Notes: generated from the letters alone by a model not told the origin. A DNA stretch of 36,109 nt from Flavobacterium salmonis (GCF_903819435.1 NZ_CAIJDP010000073.1:1-36109); one strand, 5' to 3'; positions 24,142 through 33,546 are shown, numbered from the stretch's first letter. Program-made: numbers and translations.

Positions 24142-25302
24142 CTAGTTACTAATCACTCTAATAGTATTCTTAACTTCCTGCGCAATTCGTCTAGCCTCAG
24201 CCATATCTTCATTTACAATCGTAACATGACCCATTTTTCTAAACGGACGTGTTTGTTTTTTACCGTAAATATGTGGCGTAACACCATTCCATCCTAAAAT
24301 AGTTTCGATGTTTTCATAAACCACATTTCCGGAAAAACCTTCGGCACCTACTAAATTTACCATAATTCCGGCAACTTTACTATCTGTGTTTCCTAACGGA
24401 AGATCTAAAATTGCACGTAAATGATTTTCAAATTGCGAAGTATAACTTGCTTCAATTGAATAATGTCCAGAATTATGCGGACGTGGCGCAACCTCATTTA
24501 CCAAAATCTCATCTTCATTGGTTTGAAACATTTCAACAGCCAAAAGTCCAACGTGATTGAATTTTTCTGAAACATTCAACGCGATTGCTCTGGCTTTTTG
24601 GGCAACTTTTTCACCGATTCTTGCCGGACAGATTACGTATTCTACTTGGTTAGCTTCCGGATGAAATTCCATTTCGACAACCGGATACGTTTTAATTTCT
24701 CCTGATGGATTTCTTACCACAATTACCGCCAGTTCGTTTTTGAACGGAACCATAGTTTCTGCAATACATTCAACATTTGGCAATGTATCTAAATCAGAAA
24801 CCTGACGAATCACTTTTACGCCATTTCCATCATAACCAAACTCCGTACATTTCCATACGAAAGGTAAATTGATTTTAGATTGTTGATTAACGATTGTTGA
24901 TTTTAGATTTTCAAGATTCTCAAATCGTTCAAAAGGAGCAGTTGGGATATTATTAGCTGCGTAAAATTGCTTTTGGATTCCTTTATTCTGAATTCCTTTT
25001 AAGGTTTTAGGAGAGGGATATACTTTTAAGCCTTCGTTTTCTAATTGCGTTAAAGCTTCCAGATTTACCAATTCGATTTCGAAAGTCAAAACATCAACTT
25101 GTTTCCCGAAGTTGTAAACCGTATCATAATCCATTAAATCGCCCTGAAAGAATTTGTTGCAGGCAATTTTACTCGGTGCTTCGTCACTTGGATCTAAAAC
25201 GTAAGTTTGTATATCAAATTTTCTGGTGTCGAACAAAAGCATTTTGCCCAATTGTCCGCCGCCTAATATTCCTAATTTAAAATCAGAAGAAAAATAATTC
25301 AT
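24142..25302 (-). CDS. purK: 5-(carboxyamino)imidazole ribonucleotide synthase
   Basis: 386 aa, ATP-grasp enzyme. The N-terminal GILGGGQLGKML is the nucleotide-binding start of PurK. PFVWKCTEFGYDGNGVKVIR is the ATP-grasp glycine-rich loop, and NEVAPRPHNSGHYSIEA is the metal/phosphate site near the end. It makes N5-CAIR from AIR, bicarbonate and ATP, passed to PurE. Its own promoter box TATCTTTG lies at 25327-25320. The next gene on the same strand is the ATPase, not purE. Confidence 0.95.
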   Translation of the reverse strand: MNYFSSDFKLGILGGGQLGKMLLFDTRKFDIQTYVLDPSDEAPSKIACNKFFQGDLMDYDTVYNFGKQVDVLTFEIELVNLEALTQLENEGLKVYPSPKTLKGIQNKGIQKQFYAANNIPTAPFERFENLENLKSTIVNQQSKINLPFVWKCTEFGYDGNGVKVIRQVSDLDTLPNVECIAETMVPFKNELAVIVVRNPSGEIKTYPVVEMEFHPEANQVEYVICPARIGEKVAQKARAIALNVSEKFNHVGLLAVEMFQTNEDEILVNEVAPRPHNSGHYSIEASYTSQFENHLRAILDLPLGNTDSKVAGIMVNLVGAEGFSGNVVYENIETILGWNGVTPHIYGKKQTRPFRKMGHVTIVNEDMAEARRIAQEVKNTIRVISN

Positions 25303-25319
25303 TTTGTGTTATGTTTTTG

Positions 25320-25327
25320 CAAAGATA
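25320..25327 (-). promoter_or_regulatory. -7 box of the purK promoter
   Basis: TATCTTTG on the minus strand, a perfect TAnnTTTG, 17 bases before the purK ATG. No clear TTG at the expected -33 distance. Confidence 0.55.
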
Positions 25328-25355
25328 CTTTAAAGGATTGAATTGCGAAAAAACA

Positions 25356-25907
25356 CTATTTTATTTTCTTCAAAACTTCTTTAGCAACGGCCTTGTATGC
25401 TGCGGAATGATCTCCAAAATCTTTATCAAGAATAACTTTTAGTTCAGGATGAATCCACTCATAATGTTTTCCTAAGAGGTATAAAGTTCTTATCGAATAC
25501 GCTTTTGTGGCAACTTTTACATCATTAATCAGCCAGTCAAAACTCGCTTCTATGCAGTCCTGAAGATTTTCTTCGGATAAACAGATTTTGTTTTCCTCTT
25601 TTTGATAATGTGACTTGACTAAAAGCTGAACGACTTTTGCGACGGGGCGAAGTGAACTTTCATCTTTTAAAACTTTCAAATTAGAACAAAAAAAATCAAG
25701 ATGTGGCTGCAGCCAAAGCAATTCTTCGTAAGAGACAAATTCTAAAATCCAGCAGGCTTTATGATTGTTTTTGTCTGAAGGCGTAAAACAGATTGAAACT
25801 AATTCACTGAAAAGTGCAGGATTTTCTAAAATATCCTGTGCAGCTATTAGCCGATTTTCCCTGTAAGCATTTACATAATCCAGTTTTTGCTGCAGTTCAG
25901 AAAGCAT
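25356..25907 (-). CDS. HEAT-repeat-like helical protein
   Basis: 183 aa, soluble, all-helical appearance, with repeated two-helix units such as NNHKACWILEFVSYEELLWL, ATKAYSIRTLYLLGKHYEW and DHSAAYKAVAKEVLKKI. This fits a short HEAT/ARM-like solenoid. Homologues in flavobacteria are often labelled adenylosuccinate lyase, from memory, but no lyase signature (such as the SSxMPxKxN loop) exists here and the protein is far too short. It sits 24 bases after the TonB receptor stop and 53 before purK. Confidence 0.6.
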   Translation of the reverse strand: MLSELQQKLDYVNAYRENRLIAAQDILENPALFSELVSICFTPSDKNNHKACWILEFVSYEELLWLQPHLDFFCSNLKVLKDESSLRPVAKVVQLLVKSHYQKEENKICLSEENLQDCIEASFDWLINDVKVATKAYSIRTLYLLGKHYEWIHPELKVILDKDFGDHSAAYKAVAKEVLKKIK

Positions 25908-25931
25908 TTTTTTAGTTTAATGATTCAGCCA

Positions 25932-28028
25932 CTAAAATAAATAATTTAAGGATACCGTTCCGTAATAATTTACAGGAAGTCCGGGATAATAATATCTTGG
26001 AGATGAAGTCCCGACAGGAAGTGCATTTGGTAATATTAAAGAAGCATATTTTTCGTTGGTCACATTATTAACTCCAAAAGCTAAATTAGAACTTAGATTA
26101 TGAAGAATTTCAAAACGATAACCTGTTTTTAAGTTTACAATATTATAAGAATCTGAAAAAGCTGTATTCGAATCGTTCATCGGAATCTCATCTACAAATT
26201 GATAATCGGCATTTAAATAAATTCCAAAATGTGTATTTAAAACCAGTCCCGCATTGACTTTGTTTGCAGGAACTCCGGTTAATTTGTTTCCGGAATAATC
26301 ATTTCCACTATCAACGAATTCCTGAAATTCATATTTTCCGATTGATGTTCCAACATAAGAATTCAGATTGAAAATCCGATTAATTTGCCAATTGTGTTTC
26401 AACGTAATTTCAATTCCTTCATGCAATGTTTTTCCCGCGTTTACACCTTCATATTGATCATCGCCAATTCTTTTGGCAACCAATAAATCTTTAATTTCCA
26501 TTCGGTACAAAACAATTTCTGTATAAAGATTTTTGTTGAAGAAATAGAATTTCCCGCCCAATTCAAAATTATAGCCGTTTTCAGGTTTAATATCCGGATT
26601 GATGGTTCCATTGCTCGTCAAAGTTTCTTCGGTTGCTGGTAATGAAAATCCACGACTTGCTGAAAAATAGATGGTTTGTTGTTGATTTGGTTTGAATAAT
26701 AAAGAAAGCTGTGGGGAAAAAATGCCGTCATAACTGTATTTTTCAGTTGAAGTTTTTTGCGGAAGAAGGTTCGTTAGTTCAAAATGCGTTTCATTATAAT
26801 TTAAACCAAATTGAACTTCGAATTTTTCAGAAAGCAACGATCTGATTTGCGAAAAAATATTATAAAAATGTCTTTTCTGATCGCTTTCAGTCAATTGATT
26901 TCCTTGTAAACTGCCTTGTCCGTTATTTTGTTTGTATAGATTTTCAAAGGTATTTCCGTTGTAATTGTCTGTAAAATATTCCATTCCCAAAATGAATTGA
27001 TTCTTCAATTTTCCAATTTCGAAATTTCCTGAAAATTGCGTTCTCGCGCCCGTCGCAAAAGTATATTGTCGCAAAACATCAAAAGGTCGCGGTTCGTTGC
27101 TGTCTTTATAATTGATAAAAACAGAAGTTGAGTTACTCAGGTTGTCATTAATTTTAAAATCATAAGCCAGTCCTGCCAGAGTCGATTTATATTCTTTAAA
27201 TCCTTTTGAAGCCACCCAGGTTGCTGCACCCAATTGCGGATTTGAATCATAAACTTCTTTACTAATAGAACTCGGAATAAAACCTTTTAAATAAGTATAA
27301 TTAGTGAAATAAGTAAGTTTACTGTTTTGTCTTCTGAATAATTCTCCCGCGAGTGTAATTCCTTCACGCTTATAAGAACTGTTTTCACGCCAGCCATCAG
27401 ATTTCAGATTATGATAACTAAAATTCAGGCTTGAATTTTTTTCATCGAGACTATAATTCAAACTGTTTTTCAATAATCCAAACGAACCAAATACAGAACT
27501 TACAGCTGCAGTTTGTCCATTATTTTTTGAAAGCTGCGGTGAGATCAAAATCGCTCCGCCTAACCCTGCTCCGTAGATACTCGAAAGCGGTCCTTTAATA
27601 ATCTCAATCTGGTTCAGGTTTTCTAAATCAATATCATCAATCACCGTTTCGCTGTTTCCGGAAGTCAGCGGAATACTGCCGTAAAAAGCCCTGATTTTAT
27701 TTGTTCCATAAGGCGTTCTGGCTCCAATTCCGCGAATCGAAATTCGGGTTGTGGTAAAGTTTGAAGACTGCATAAAAACACCCGGAATCGTATTTACCAC
27801 ATTCGTAATATCAGTAGCGTTATTTTGTATCAGCTCTTTTTTAGATAAAATGCCAATAGAAGCCGGCGCATTTTGGAGGCTGTCATTAATATGTAAGGAA
27901 CTGATAATAACTTCTTCGAGTTTTTCCGGTTTAGCAGTAGTAATAGATTTGCTTTTTTCTTCCTGCGCAAAAGTGTTTTGTAAAATCATTATAGACAGAA
28001 GAAAAAAGCAATATTTTTTTAAGAGCAT
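25932..28028 (-). CDS. TonB-dependent outer membrane receptor
   Basis: 698 aa. The signal peptide ends at TFAQ (about 1-21). The TonB box-like LEEVIISSL is followed by a plug domain with NVVNTIPGVFMQSSNF, RISIRGIGARTPYG and NQIEIIKGPLSSIYGAGLGG. The beta barrel ends in the terminal strand GTVSLNYLF, with C-terminal Phe. It lacks the SusC-type N-terminal carboxypeptidase-like domain, so it is a classic FecA/siderophore-type receptor. Substrate not determinable; iron chelate or cofactor uptake is likely. The PQQ-type dehydrogenase gene lies upstream on the same strand but is separated by a repeat, so co-transcription is doubtful. Confidence 0.88.
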   Translation of the reverse strand: MLLKKYCFFLLSIMILQNTFAQEEKSKSITTAKPEKLEEVIISSLHINDSLQNAPASIGILSKKELIQNNATDITNVVNTIPGVFMQSSNFTTTRISIRGIGARTPYGTNKIRAFYGSIPLTSGNSETVIDDIDLENLNQIEIIKGPLSSIYGAGLGGAILISPQLSKNNGQTAAVSSVFGSFGLLKNSLNYSLDEKNSSLNFSYHNLKSDGWRENSSYKREGITLAGELFRRQNSKLTYFTNYTYLKGFIPSSISKEVYDSNPQLGAATWVASKGFKEYKSTLAGLAYDFKINDNLSNSTSVFINYKDSNEPRPFDVLRQYTFATGARTQFSGNFEIGKLKNQFILGMEYFTDNYNGNTFENLYKQNNGQGSLQGNQLTESDQKRHFYNIFSQIRSLLSEKFEVQFGLNYNETHFELTNLLPQKTSTEKYSYDGIFSPQLSLLFKPNQQQTIYFSASRGFSLPATEETLTSNGTINPDIKPENGYNFELGGKFYFFNKNLYTEIVLYRMEIKDLLVAKRIGDDQYEGVNAGKTLHEGIEITLKHNWQINRIFNLNSYVGTSIGKYEFQEFVDSGNDYSGNKLTGVPANKVNAGLVLNTHFGIYLNADYQFVDEIPMNDSNTAFSDSYNIVNLKTGYRFEILHNLSSNLAFGVNNVTNEKYASLILPNALPVGTSSPRYYYPGLPVNYYGTVSLNYLF

Positions 28029-28057
28029 AAAGAAACAATTTAGTTTTAGAGTTTAAA

Positions 28058-28194
28058 TTTTAAACACATAGAAACATAGTTTTGGATTGTCTATAAAGGC
28101 GTTTCACTTGCTAAAAGACACATAGCTATGTGTTTTAAAACTAGTGAAATGCCTTTTTAAGTTCCCGTAATACGATGTTTCTATGTGTTTAAAA
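28058..28194. repeat. Triple nested palindromic element
   Basis: Outer arms TTTTAAACACATAGAAACAT (28058-28077) and their exact inverse complement (28175-28194). Middle arms AAAGGCGTTTCACT (28095-28108) and AGTGAAATGCCTTT (28143-28156), 13 of 14 paired. Central perfect 16-bp palindrome ACACATAGCTATGTGT (28118-28133). No ORF. Probably a dispersed MITE-like repeat; the word CACATAG occurs in every arm set except the middle one. Confidence 0.7.
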
Positions 28195-28249
28195 ATTAGC
28201 GTAAAGTTTGGAATTTAGAATTTATCCCGATAGTTATGAGATTGGAATT

Positions 28250-29527
28250 TTACTTGTTAGCAGTTACTTTCCAAATCGTATTCCCGCTATCATCATTTAC
28301 CAAAAGCGATCCGTCATTCATAACGGTAACCGCTACCGGACGACCATAAACTTCCGCTTTGTCTGTATCTGAAATAAATCCGGTTAAAAAATCTTCCGGT
28401 TTTCCGGATGGTTTTCCGTCTTTAAAAGGAACAAACAGCACTTTATAGCCGGAAATTACAGAACGATTCCAGGAACCGTGCTGTCCTACGAAAGCTCCGT
28501 TTTTATATTTTGCCGGAAAAGCATTTTTTGTATAAAAAGCCAATCCCAAAGAGGCAGTATGTGCACCAACCGGAACATCAGGAACAATTGCTTTTTCGAC
28601 TAAGTCTTTTCGCTCGCCTTTTAATCTTGGATCAGGAATATTTCCAAAATAAGAATACGGCCATCCGTAAAAGCCACCTCTTTTTACACTTGTAATATAA
28701 TCCGGAACCAGGTCATCGCCCAGCTCGTCGCGCTCATTAACTGCGGTCCAGAGTTCTTTTTTATTGGCTGGATTCCAGTCCATTCCCATTGGGTTTCTAA
28801 GGCCTTCAGCATAAATTTTCTCACCGGTTCCGTCAGGATTGATTTCTAAAATCGCAGCGCGTCGAATTTCTTTATCCATTCCATTTTCTCCAACATTGCT
28901 TCCTGAACCCACGCCAATATAAATTTTTGTTCCTTCAGGGTTGGCAAGCAGGCTTCTGGTCCAGTGGTTGTTATAACCGCCAGCAGGAAGTTCAACAATT
29001 TTGACTCCCTTGGTTTCTAATTTCAATGGAGCGTTTTTATAAGGATAGCGGTAAAGTCCGTCCGTATTGGCAACATAAAAAAAGTCTTTCAGAATAAGCA
29101 TTCCCAAAGGTCTGTTGAGGTCTTTCAAAAAGACTTCACGGGTTTCAAAAACGCCGTCTTTGTCTTTGTCACGCAAAATTATAATTTGGTTTTTGCTTGT
29201 TCTTGTGCCGCTTTCAACAACAAAAATGTCATTGTTTGGACCGATGTAAGACCAACGCGGATTCTCAAATCCGTCAGCAAATTTTGTAACCGTAAAACCT
29301 TCAGGTGCTTTTGGTGTTTTTCCTTCCGGCCAGCCTATTACTTTACTGTTTTTAGATTTAGATTCTGTTGCGTAGGGCGGAGGAAGTGTAATATTTCCAA
29401 TAGCAGTTTTTACAACATTGCCCGGCTGTTTTGCCAGAGCTTCTTTTTCTTCTTTTTTAACCTGGCCATTGCAGGCTGTTATTATAGTTAATAAGGATAC
29501 AGATAATAATTGTATGGTAATTTTCAT
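28250..29527 (-). CDS. PQQ-dependent sugar dehydrogenase-like lipoprotein
   Basis: 425 aa from the ATG at 29527; an upstream in-frame ATG at 29560 would add 11 residues before the signal peptide. The signal peptide ends in the lipobox ITAC, followed by NGQVKKEEKE, an acidic/Lys stretch resembling a Bacteroidota lipoprotein surface-export signal. The mature domain is a soluble glucose/sorbosone dehydrogenase-type six-bladed propeller: GFTVTKFADGFENPRWSYIG, RPLGMLILKDFFYVANTDGL, GLRNPMGMDWNP, GGFYGWPYSYFG and VGQHGSWNRS. It probably oxidises a sugar or alcohol with PQQ. No PQQ synthesis genes are in the window. Confidence 0.82.
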   Translation of the reverse strand: MKITIQLLSVSLLTIITACNGQVKKEEKEALAKQPGNVVKTAIGNITLPPPYATESKSKNSKVIGWPEGKTPKAPEGFTVTKFADGFENPRWSYIGPNNDIFVVESGTRTSKNQIIILRDKDKDGVFETREVFLKDLNRPLGMLILKDFFYVANTDGLYRYPYKNAPLKLETKGVKIVELPAGGYNNHWTRSLLANPEGTKIYIGVGSGSNVGENGMDKEIRRAAILEINPDGTGEKIYAEGLRNPMGMDWNPANKKELWTAVNERDELGDDLVPDYITSVKRGGFYGWPYSYFGNIPDPRLKGERKDLVEKAIVPDVPVGAHTASLGLAFYTKNAFPAKYKNGAFVGQHGSWNRSVISGYKVLFVPFKDGKPSGKPEDFLTGFISDTDKAEVYGRPVAVTVMNDGSLLVNDDSGNTIWKVTANK

Positions 29528-29678
29528 GGTGATTTTGATTAAATATTTGTCAAACAACAATTTAATGATTCTGAAAGAGTTGCACTAAACCGTTTGGGAA
29601 TATTAACTGATATTTAACATTCTCAAAAAAGTACTGCTACTATAAAATTTTGATACTTACACTTTGGTAGTAATTCTG

Positions 29679-29686
29679 TATCTTTG
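29679..29686 (+). promoter_or_regulatory. hpt: -7 box of the hpt promoter
   Basis: TATCTTTG matches TAnnTTTG exactly, 25 bases before the ATG at 29712. TTG triplets at 29650 and 29664 are not at ideal distance. Confidence 0.55.
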
Positions 29687-29711
29687 TCCATTATTTTAAA
29701 GAACAAAAATA

Positions 29712-30242
29712 ATGATACAACTTCACGATAAACAATTTGTTCCGTTTATTTCGGCTAAAGAAATTGATTTCGCTTTATCCAAAATAGTGGCACAGGTAGA
29801 AGATGATTTTGGAGATGATACGCCCATTTTTGTTGGTGTTTTGAATGGCGCATTTATGGTTGTCGCTGATTTTCTGAAAAAATATAAAAGTCCCTGCGAA
29901 GTTTCATTCATAAAAATGGCGTCGTATGAAGGAACAGAAAGTACAAATTCGGTTAAGGAATTAATCGGAATCAATCAGGATCTTTCAGGAAGAACGGTTG
30001 TCATTATCGAAGATATTATCGACACAGGAAACACAATCGAAGAATTAAAACATAAGTTTAAGGAGCAAAATGTAAAGCATTTTAAAATTGCAACTTTGTT
30101 CTTTAAGCCGGAAGCTTATAAAAAAGACATCAAAATTGATTATGTGGGAATCAGAATTCCAAACAAATTCATTGTGGGCTATGGTCTTGACTATGATGGT
30201 TTAGGAAGAAATTTACCCGAAATCTATAAGCTTGCCGAGTAG
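29712..30242 (+). CDS. hpt: Hypoxanthine phosphoribosyltransferase
   Basis: 176 aa. Type I phosphoribosyltransferase with the PRPP-binding motif VVIIEDIIDTGNTI, the upstream VGVLNGAFMVVADFLK loop, and the hood segment KIDYVGIRIPNKFIVGYGLDYD. It salvages hypoxanthine (and probably guanine) to IMP/GMP. adk follows 131 bases downstream; together with purE/purK this is a purine-metabolism neighbourhood. Confidence 0.93.
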   Translation: MIQLHDKQFVPFISAKEIDFALSKIVAQVEDDFGDDTPIFVGVLNGAFMVVADFLKKYKSPCEVSFIKMASYEGTESTNSVKELIGINQDLSGRTVVIIEDIIDTGNTIEELKHKFKEQNVKHFKIATLFFKPEAYKKDIKIDYVGIRIPNKFIVGYGLDYDGLGRNLPEIYKLAE

Positions 30243-30373
30243 ATTTAAGCATTTAAAGATTAAAAAATTAAAAAATAACATAACTACATTAACAACACGA
30301 TTAGAGAATTTCAAATTATTTAAGATTACAAAAATCTTTCAATTTTAAATCTTTTAATCATTAAATTACTTTT

Positions 30374-30946
30374 ATGATTAACATTGTTTTATTTGGAAAG
30401 CCGGGAGCAGGAAAAGGAACTCAGGCAGAATTTTTAAAAGAAAAATACAATTTAACACACCTTTCGACAGGAGATATTTTTCGTTTCAATTTAAAAAATG
30501 ATACTGAACTAGGTAAAAAAGCAAGAGTTTTTATGGACAATGGAGAATTGGTTCCTTGCGAAGTAACAACAGCAATGTTAATTGATGAAGTAAAGAAACA
30601 CCCTGATACAGCAGGATTTTTGTTCGATGGTTATCCAAGAACAATCAACCAGGCAGAGGCTTTAGATAAATTTTTGCCAACAATTGGGTCTAGTGTGACA
30701 GCAACAATCGCTTTAGAAGCTGATGACGAAATTTTGGTAGCACGTTTGCTTGAAAGAGGAAAAACAAGCGGAAGAGCTGATGATCAGGACGAAGAAAAAA
30801 TTCGTGTAAGATATCAGGAATACAACGAAAAAACAGCTCCGCTAATTGGATATTATAAAGAGCAAAATAAATTTCATGCTGTAAACGGTATCGGAACAAT
30901 TGAAGAAATTACAGAAAGATTAACGTCAGTTATAGATAATTTGTAG
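30374..30946 (+). CDS. adk: Adenylate kinase
   Basis: 190 aa. P-loop GKPGAGKGTQ (residues 7-16), the NMP-binding region with LSTGDIFRF, the DGYPRT motif and the LID start RGKTSGRADDQ. The LID is the short type without zinc cysteines, explaining the length of 190 instead of about 215. Catalyses ATP + AMP to 2 ADP in the cytoplasm. Essential housekeeping gene. Confidence 0.95.
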   Translation: MINIVLFGKPGAGKGTQAEFLKEKYNLTHLSTGDIFRFNLKNDTELGKKARVFMDNGELVPCEVTTAMLIDEVKKHPDTAGFLFDGYPRTINQAEALDKFLPTIGSSVTATIALEADDEILVARLLERGKTSGRADDQDEEKIRVRYQEYNEKTAPLIGYYKEQNKFHAVNGIGTIEEITERLTSVIDNL

Positions 30947-30947
30947 A

Positions 30948-31140
30948 AGCTTTTCCAGCTGTACGTTACAAGTCCTCGCTAAAAAAACTATTTTTCCAAA
31001 CCATAAAACGAGCTTCCGCCGGTCGCTGTTTTCTGGCAGGAAAAATTAGTTTTTTAGCTCCGGGCTTTTCTCTTCCATCTGGGCTATAACACGATCAGGG
31101 TTACAAATTACATTAACGACTATTATATAACGAACAAGCC
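30948..31140. repeat. Long imperfect palindromic intergenic repeat
   Basis: The arms TCCTCGCTAAAAAAACTATT... (30973-30997) and its approximate inverse complement (31039-31063) surround a GC-richer core (CGAGCTTCCGCCGGTCGCTG). No ORF fits. I have seen closely similar sequence dispersed in flavobacterial genomes, from memory. It lies directly before the CBS/CorC gene and might form a stable RNA hairpin in its leader. Confidence 0.5.
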
Positions 31141-31145
31141 ACAAA

Positions 31146-32420
31146 TTGGAAATACTAATAATATTTTTTCTAATACTACTAAACGGAGTTTTCTCGATGT
31201 CAGAAATTGCATTGATTTCGGCTAGAAAAAACAGACTGGAAACTGCTGCAAAAAAAGGAAATAAAAGCGCTAAAACAGCACTCGACTTAGCCAATTCCCC
31301 AAACAAATTTTTATCAACCGTACAAATCGGGATCACCTTAATCGGAATTTTGACGGGTATTTATTCAGGGGATAAAATCACAATGGATGTCGAAACCTTT
31401 GTTAGCGGATTCGAAGTTTTAAAACCTTACGCGCATTCAGTTGCCGTTGGAATTGTGGTTGTTGTTTTAACTTTTTTCTCATTGGTTTTAGGGGAATTAC
31501 TGCCAAAACGAATTGGTTTAAATTATCCGGAATCTATTGCCAAAATGGTCGCTATGCCAATGAAAGTGATTTCGATTATCACGGCACCGTTTATCTGGCT
31601 GCTTACCTCTTCAACAGATTTTTTATTGAATGTTTTTCAGATAAAACCAACTGCTGACGGAAAAGTTACGGAGGAAGAAATTAAAGCCATCATCAAAGAA
31701 GGAACTGAAGTAGGTGAAGTTCAGGAAATTGAGCAGGACATTGTGGAGCGTGTTTTTCACATTGGAGACCGTAAAGTAAGCTCTCTTATGACGCACCGTA
31801 AGTCAGTAGACATGCTTCCTTTAAAAGAAGATAAAGCTAAAGTTAAAGAGCTGGTTGTTCAGGATTTGCATGCAGTTTATCCGGTTTACAATGATAATTA
31901 TGATGATATTGTTGGGGTTGTAACCTTAAAAAATATTTTTGCCAATATCGAAAAAGATAATTTTGATCTGGCTACTATAATGACGGATGCACCTTATTTG
32001 ATGGAACAAACCACTGCTTACAAGGCGCTGGAGAATTTCAAAAAAACAGGCGTTCATTATGCATTAGTTTCAGATGAATATGGCATTTTTCAGGGAATGA
32101 TTACGCTGAACGATATTCTTGAAGCGCTGGTTGGTGACGCATCTGAATTTTACAAAGACGAATTTCAGCTTATAGAAAGAGAAGACGGTTCATGGCTGGT
32201 AGACGGACATTATTCATTACACGATTTCTTAACGTATTTCGAATTAGACGAATTAACAAACGATTACGAAGTAAACACCGTAAGTGGAATGATTATGACT
32301 GAGCTATCACATATTCCAAAAGAAGGAGAAAAGCTAATTTGGCAAAAATTTATATTAGAAGTTGTCGATATGGACGGTGTGAAGATTGATAAAGTGCTTG
32401 TGAAAGCATTAAAAGAGTAG
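31146..32420 (+). CDS. CNNM/CorC (hemolysin-family) CBS membrane protein
   Basis: 424 aa. The N-terminal DUF21/CNNM domain (about 1-180) has four hydrophobic segments and LLNGVFSMSEIALISARKNR. A CBS pair follows (about 205-330, with SLMTHRKSVDML and FQGMITLNDILEALVGD), then a C-terminal CorC_HlyC domain (about 340-424, with WLVDGHYSLHDFLTYF). Likely exports or regulates Mg2+/divalent cations at the inner membrane. The start is TTG at 31146: family members begin like MEIxIIxxLILLNGxFSMSE, and no ATG precedes it in place. The next ATG would remove the first helix. Confidence 0.85.
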   Translation: MEILIIFFLILLNGVFSMSEIALISARKNRLETAAKKGNKSAKTALDLANSPNKFLSTVQIGITLIGILTGIYSGDKITMDVETFVSGFEVLKPYAHSVAVGIVVVVLTFFSLVLGELLPKRIGLNYPESIAKMVAMPMKVISIITAPFIWLLTSSTDFLLNVFQIKPTADGKVTEEEIKAIIKEGTEVGEVQEIEQDIVERVFHIGDRKVSSLMTHRKSVDMLPLKEDKAKVKELVVQDLHAVYPVYNDNYDDIVGVVTLKNIFANIEKDNFDLATIMTDAPYLMEQTTAYKALENFKKTGVHYALVSDEYGIFQGMITLNDILEALVGDASEFYKDEFQLIEREDGSWLVDGHYSLHDFLTYFELDELTNDYEVNTVSGMIMTELSHIPKEGEKLIWQKFILEVVDMDGVKIDKVLVKALKE

Positions 32421-32446
32421 AGAGAATTTTGTTTCAAGTTTAAAAT

Positions 32447-32506
32447 GTTTCAAGTTTCAGGTTAGCGTACTGCATAACTTGAAACTTGGAACCTGAAACC
32501 TGAAAC
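32447..32506. repeat. GTTTCAAG/CTTGAAAC inverted repeat
   Basis: GTTTCAAGTTTCAGGTT (32447-32463) and AACCTGAAACCTGAAAC (32490-32506) pair at 16 of 17 positions, with more copies of the GTTTCAAG and CCTGAAAC words between and beside them. It lies between the CBS/CorC gene and obgE. Probably a dispersed intergenic repeat. Confidence 0.55.
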
Positions 32507-32525
32507 TACAGATAAACAAGAAAAA

Positions 32526-33527
32526 ATGACAGAAGGAAATTTTGTAGATTACGTTAAGATATATGTCTCTTCCGGAAAAGGAGGAAAAGGATCTACGCAT
32601 TTACATAGGGAGAAATTTATTGAAAAAGGAGGACCGGACGGAGGTGACGGTGGTCGTGGTGGACACGTATATTTAGTGGGAAATAAAGGTCTTTGGACAC
32701 TATTTCATTTAAAATTTGCCCGTCACATTAAAGCAGGACACGGTGGAGACGGAGGAGGAGACCGTAGTACAGGTGCTGATGGAGATGATAAAATTATAGA
32801 AGTGCCGTTGGGAACTGTTGTAAAAGACAAAGAAACCGGAGAAACACTTTTCGAGGTTACTGAACACGGCGAAAAAAGGATTCTGGCAAAAGGAGGAAAA
32901 GGAGGTTTAGGAAACTGGCATTTTAGAAGTTCAACAAACCAAACGCCTCGTTACGCGCAGCCGGGTTTACCTGGTTTAGAAATGGACGTAATTCTGGAAC
33001 TGAAAGTTTTGGCCGATGTTGGATTGGTAGGTTTTCCAAATGCAGGAAAATCAACTTTACTTTCTGTATTGACTTCGGCAAAACCAAAAATTGCCGATTA
33101 TCCGTTTACGACTTTAAAACCAAACTTAGGAATCGTAGCTTACAGGGATTTTCAGTCTTTTGTAATTGCTGATATTCCGGGAATTATTGAAGGTGCTGCA
33201 GAAGGAAAAGGTTTAGGGCATTATTTCCTGCGTCATATTGAGCGTAACTCAACGTTACTGTTTTTAGTTCCTGTAGATACGCCGGATATTAAAGCGGAAT
33301 ATGATATTCTGGTTAATGAATTAACCAAATACAATCCTGAAATGCTGGACAAAGAACGTCTTTTGGTAATCTCAAAATGCGATATGCTGGACGATGAACT
33401 GAAAGCAGAATTGAAAGCAGAGCTAGACGTTTCGTTTAAAGATGTTCCGTATATGTTTATTTCATCTGTCGCTCAACAAGGTTTGACAGATTTGAAAGAC
33501 AAACTTTGGAAGATGCTTAATGAATAA
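32526..33527 (+). CDS. obgE: GTPase ObgE/CgtA
   Basis: 333 aa. The glycine-rich Obg fold (about 1-160) contains [32 protein letters not shown] and [10 protein letters not shown]. The G domain has G1 GFPNAGKS, G3 DIPGI, G4 SKCD (instead of the common NKxD) and G5 SSVA. It acts in ribosome assembly and stringent-response control. No C-terminal OCT domain, so it is a compact form. Its stop is followed by a strong terminator. Confidence 0.93.
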   Translation: MTEGNFVDYVKIYVSSGKGGKGSTHLHREKFIEKGGPDGGDGGRGGHVYLVGNKGLWTLFHLKFARHIKAGHGGDGGGDRSTGADGDDKIIEVPLGTVVKDKETGETLFEVTEHGEKRILAKGGKGGLGNWHFRSSTNQTPRYAQPGLPGLEMDVILELKVLADVGLVGFPNAGKSTLLSVLTSAKPKIADYPFTTLKPNLGIVAYRDFQSFVIADIPGIIEGAAEGKGLGHYFLRHIERNSTLLFLVPVDTPDIKAEYDILVNELTKYNPEMLDKERLLVISKCDMLDDELKAELKAELDVSFKDVPYMFISSVAQQGLTDLKDKLWKMLNE

Positions 33528-33546
33528 TAAAATACTGAAATTTTTC

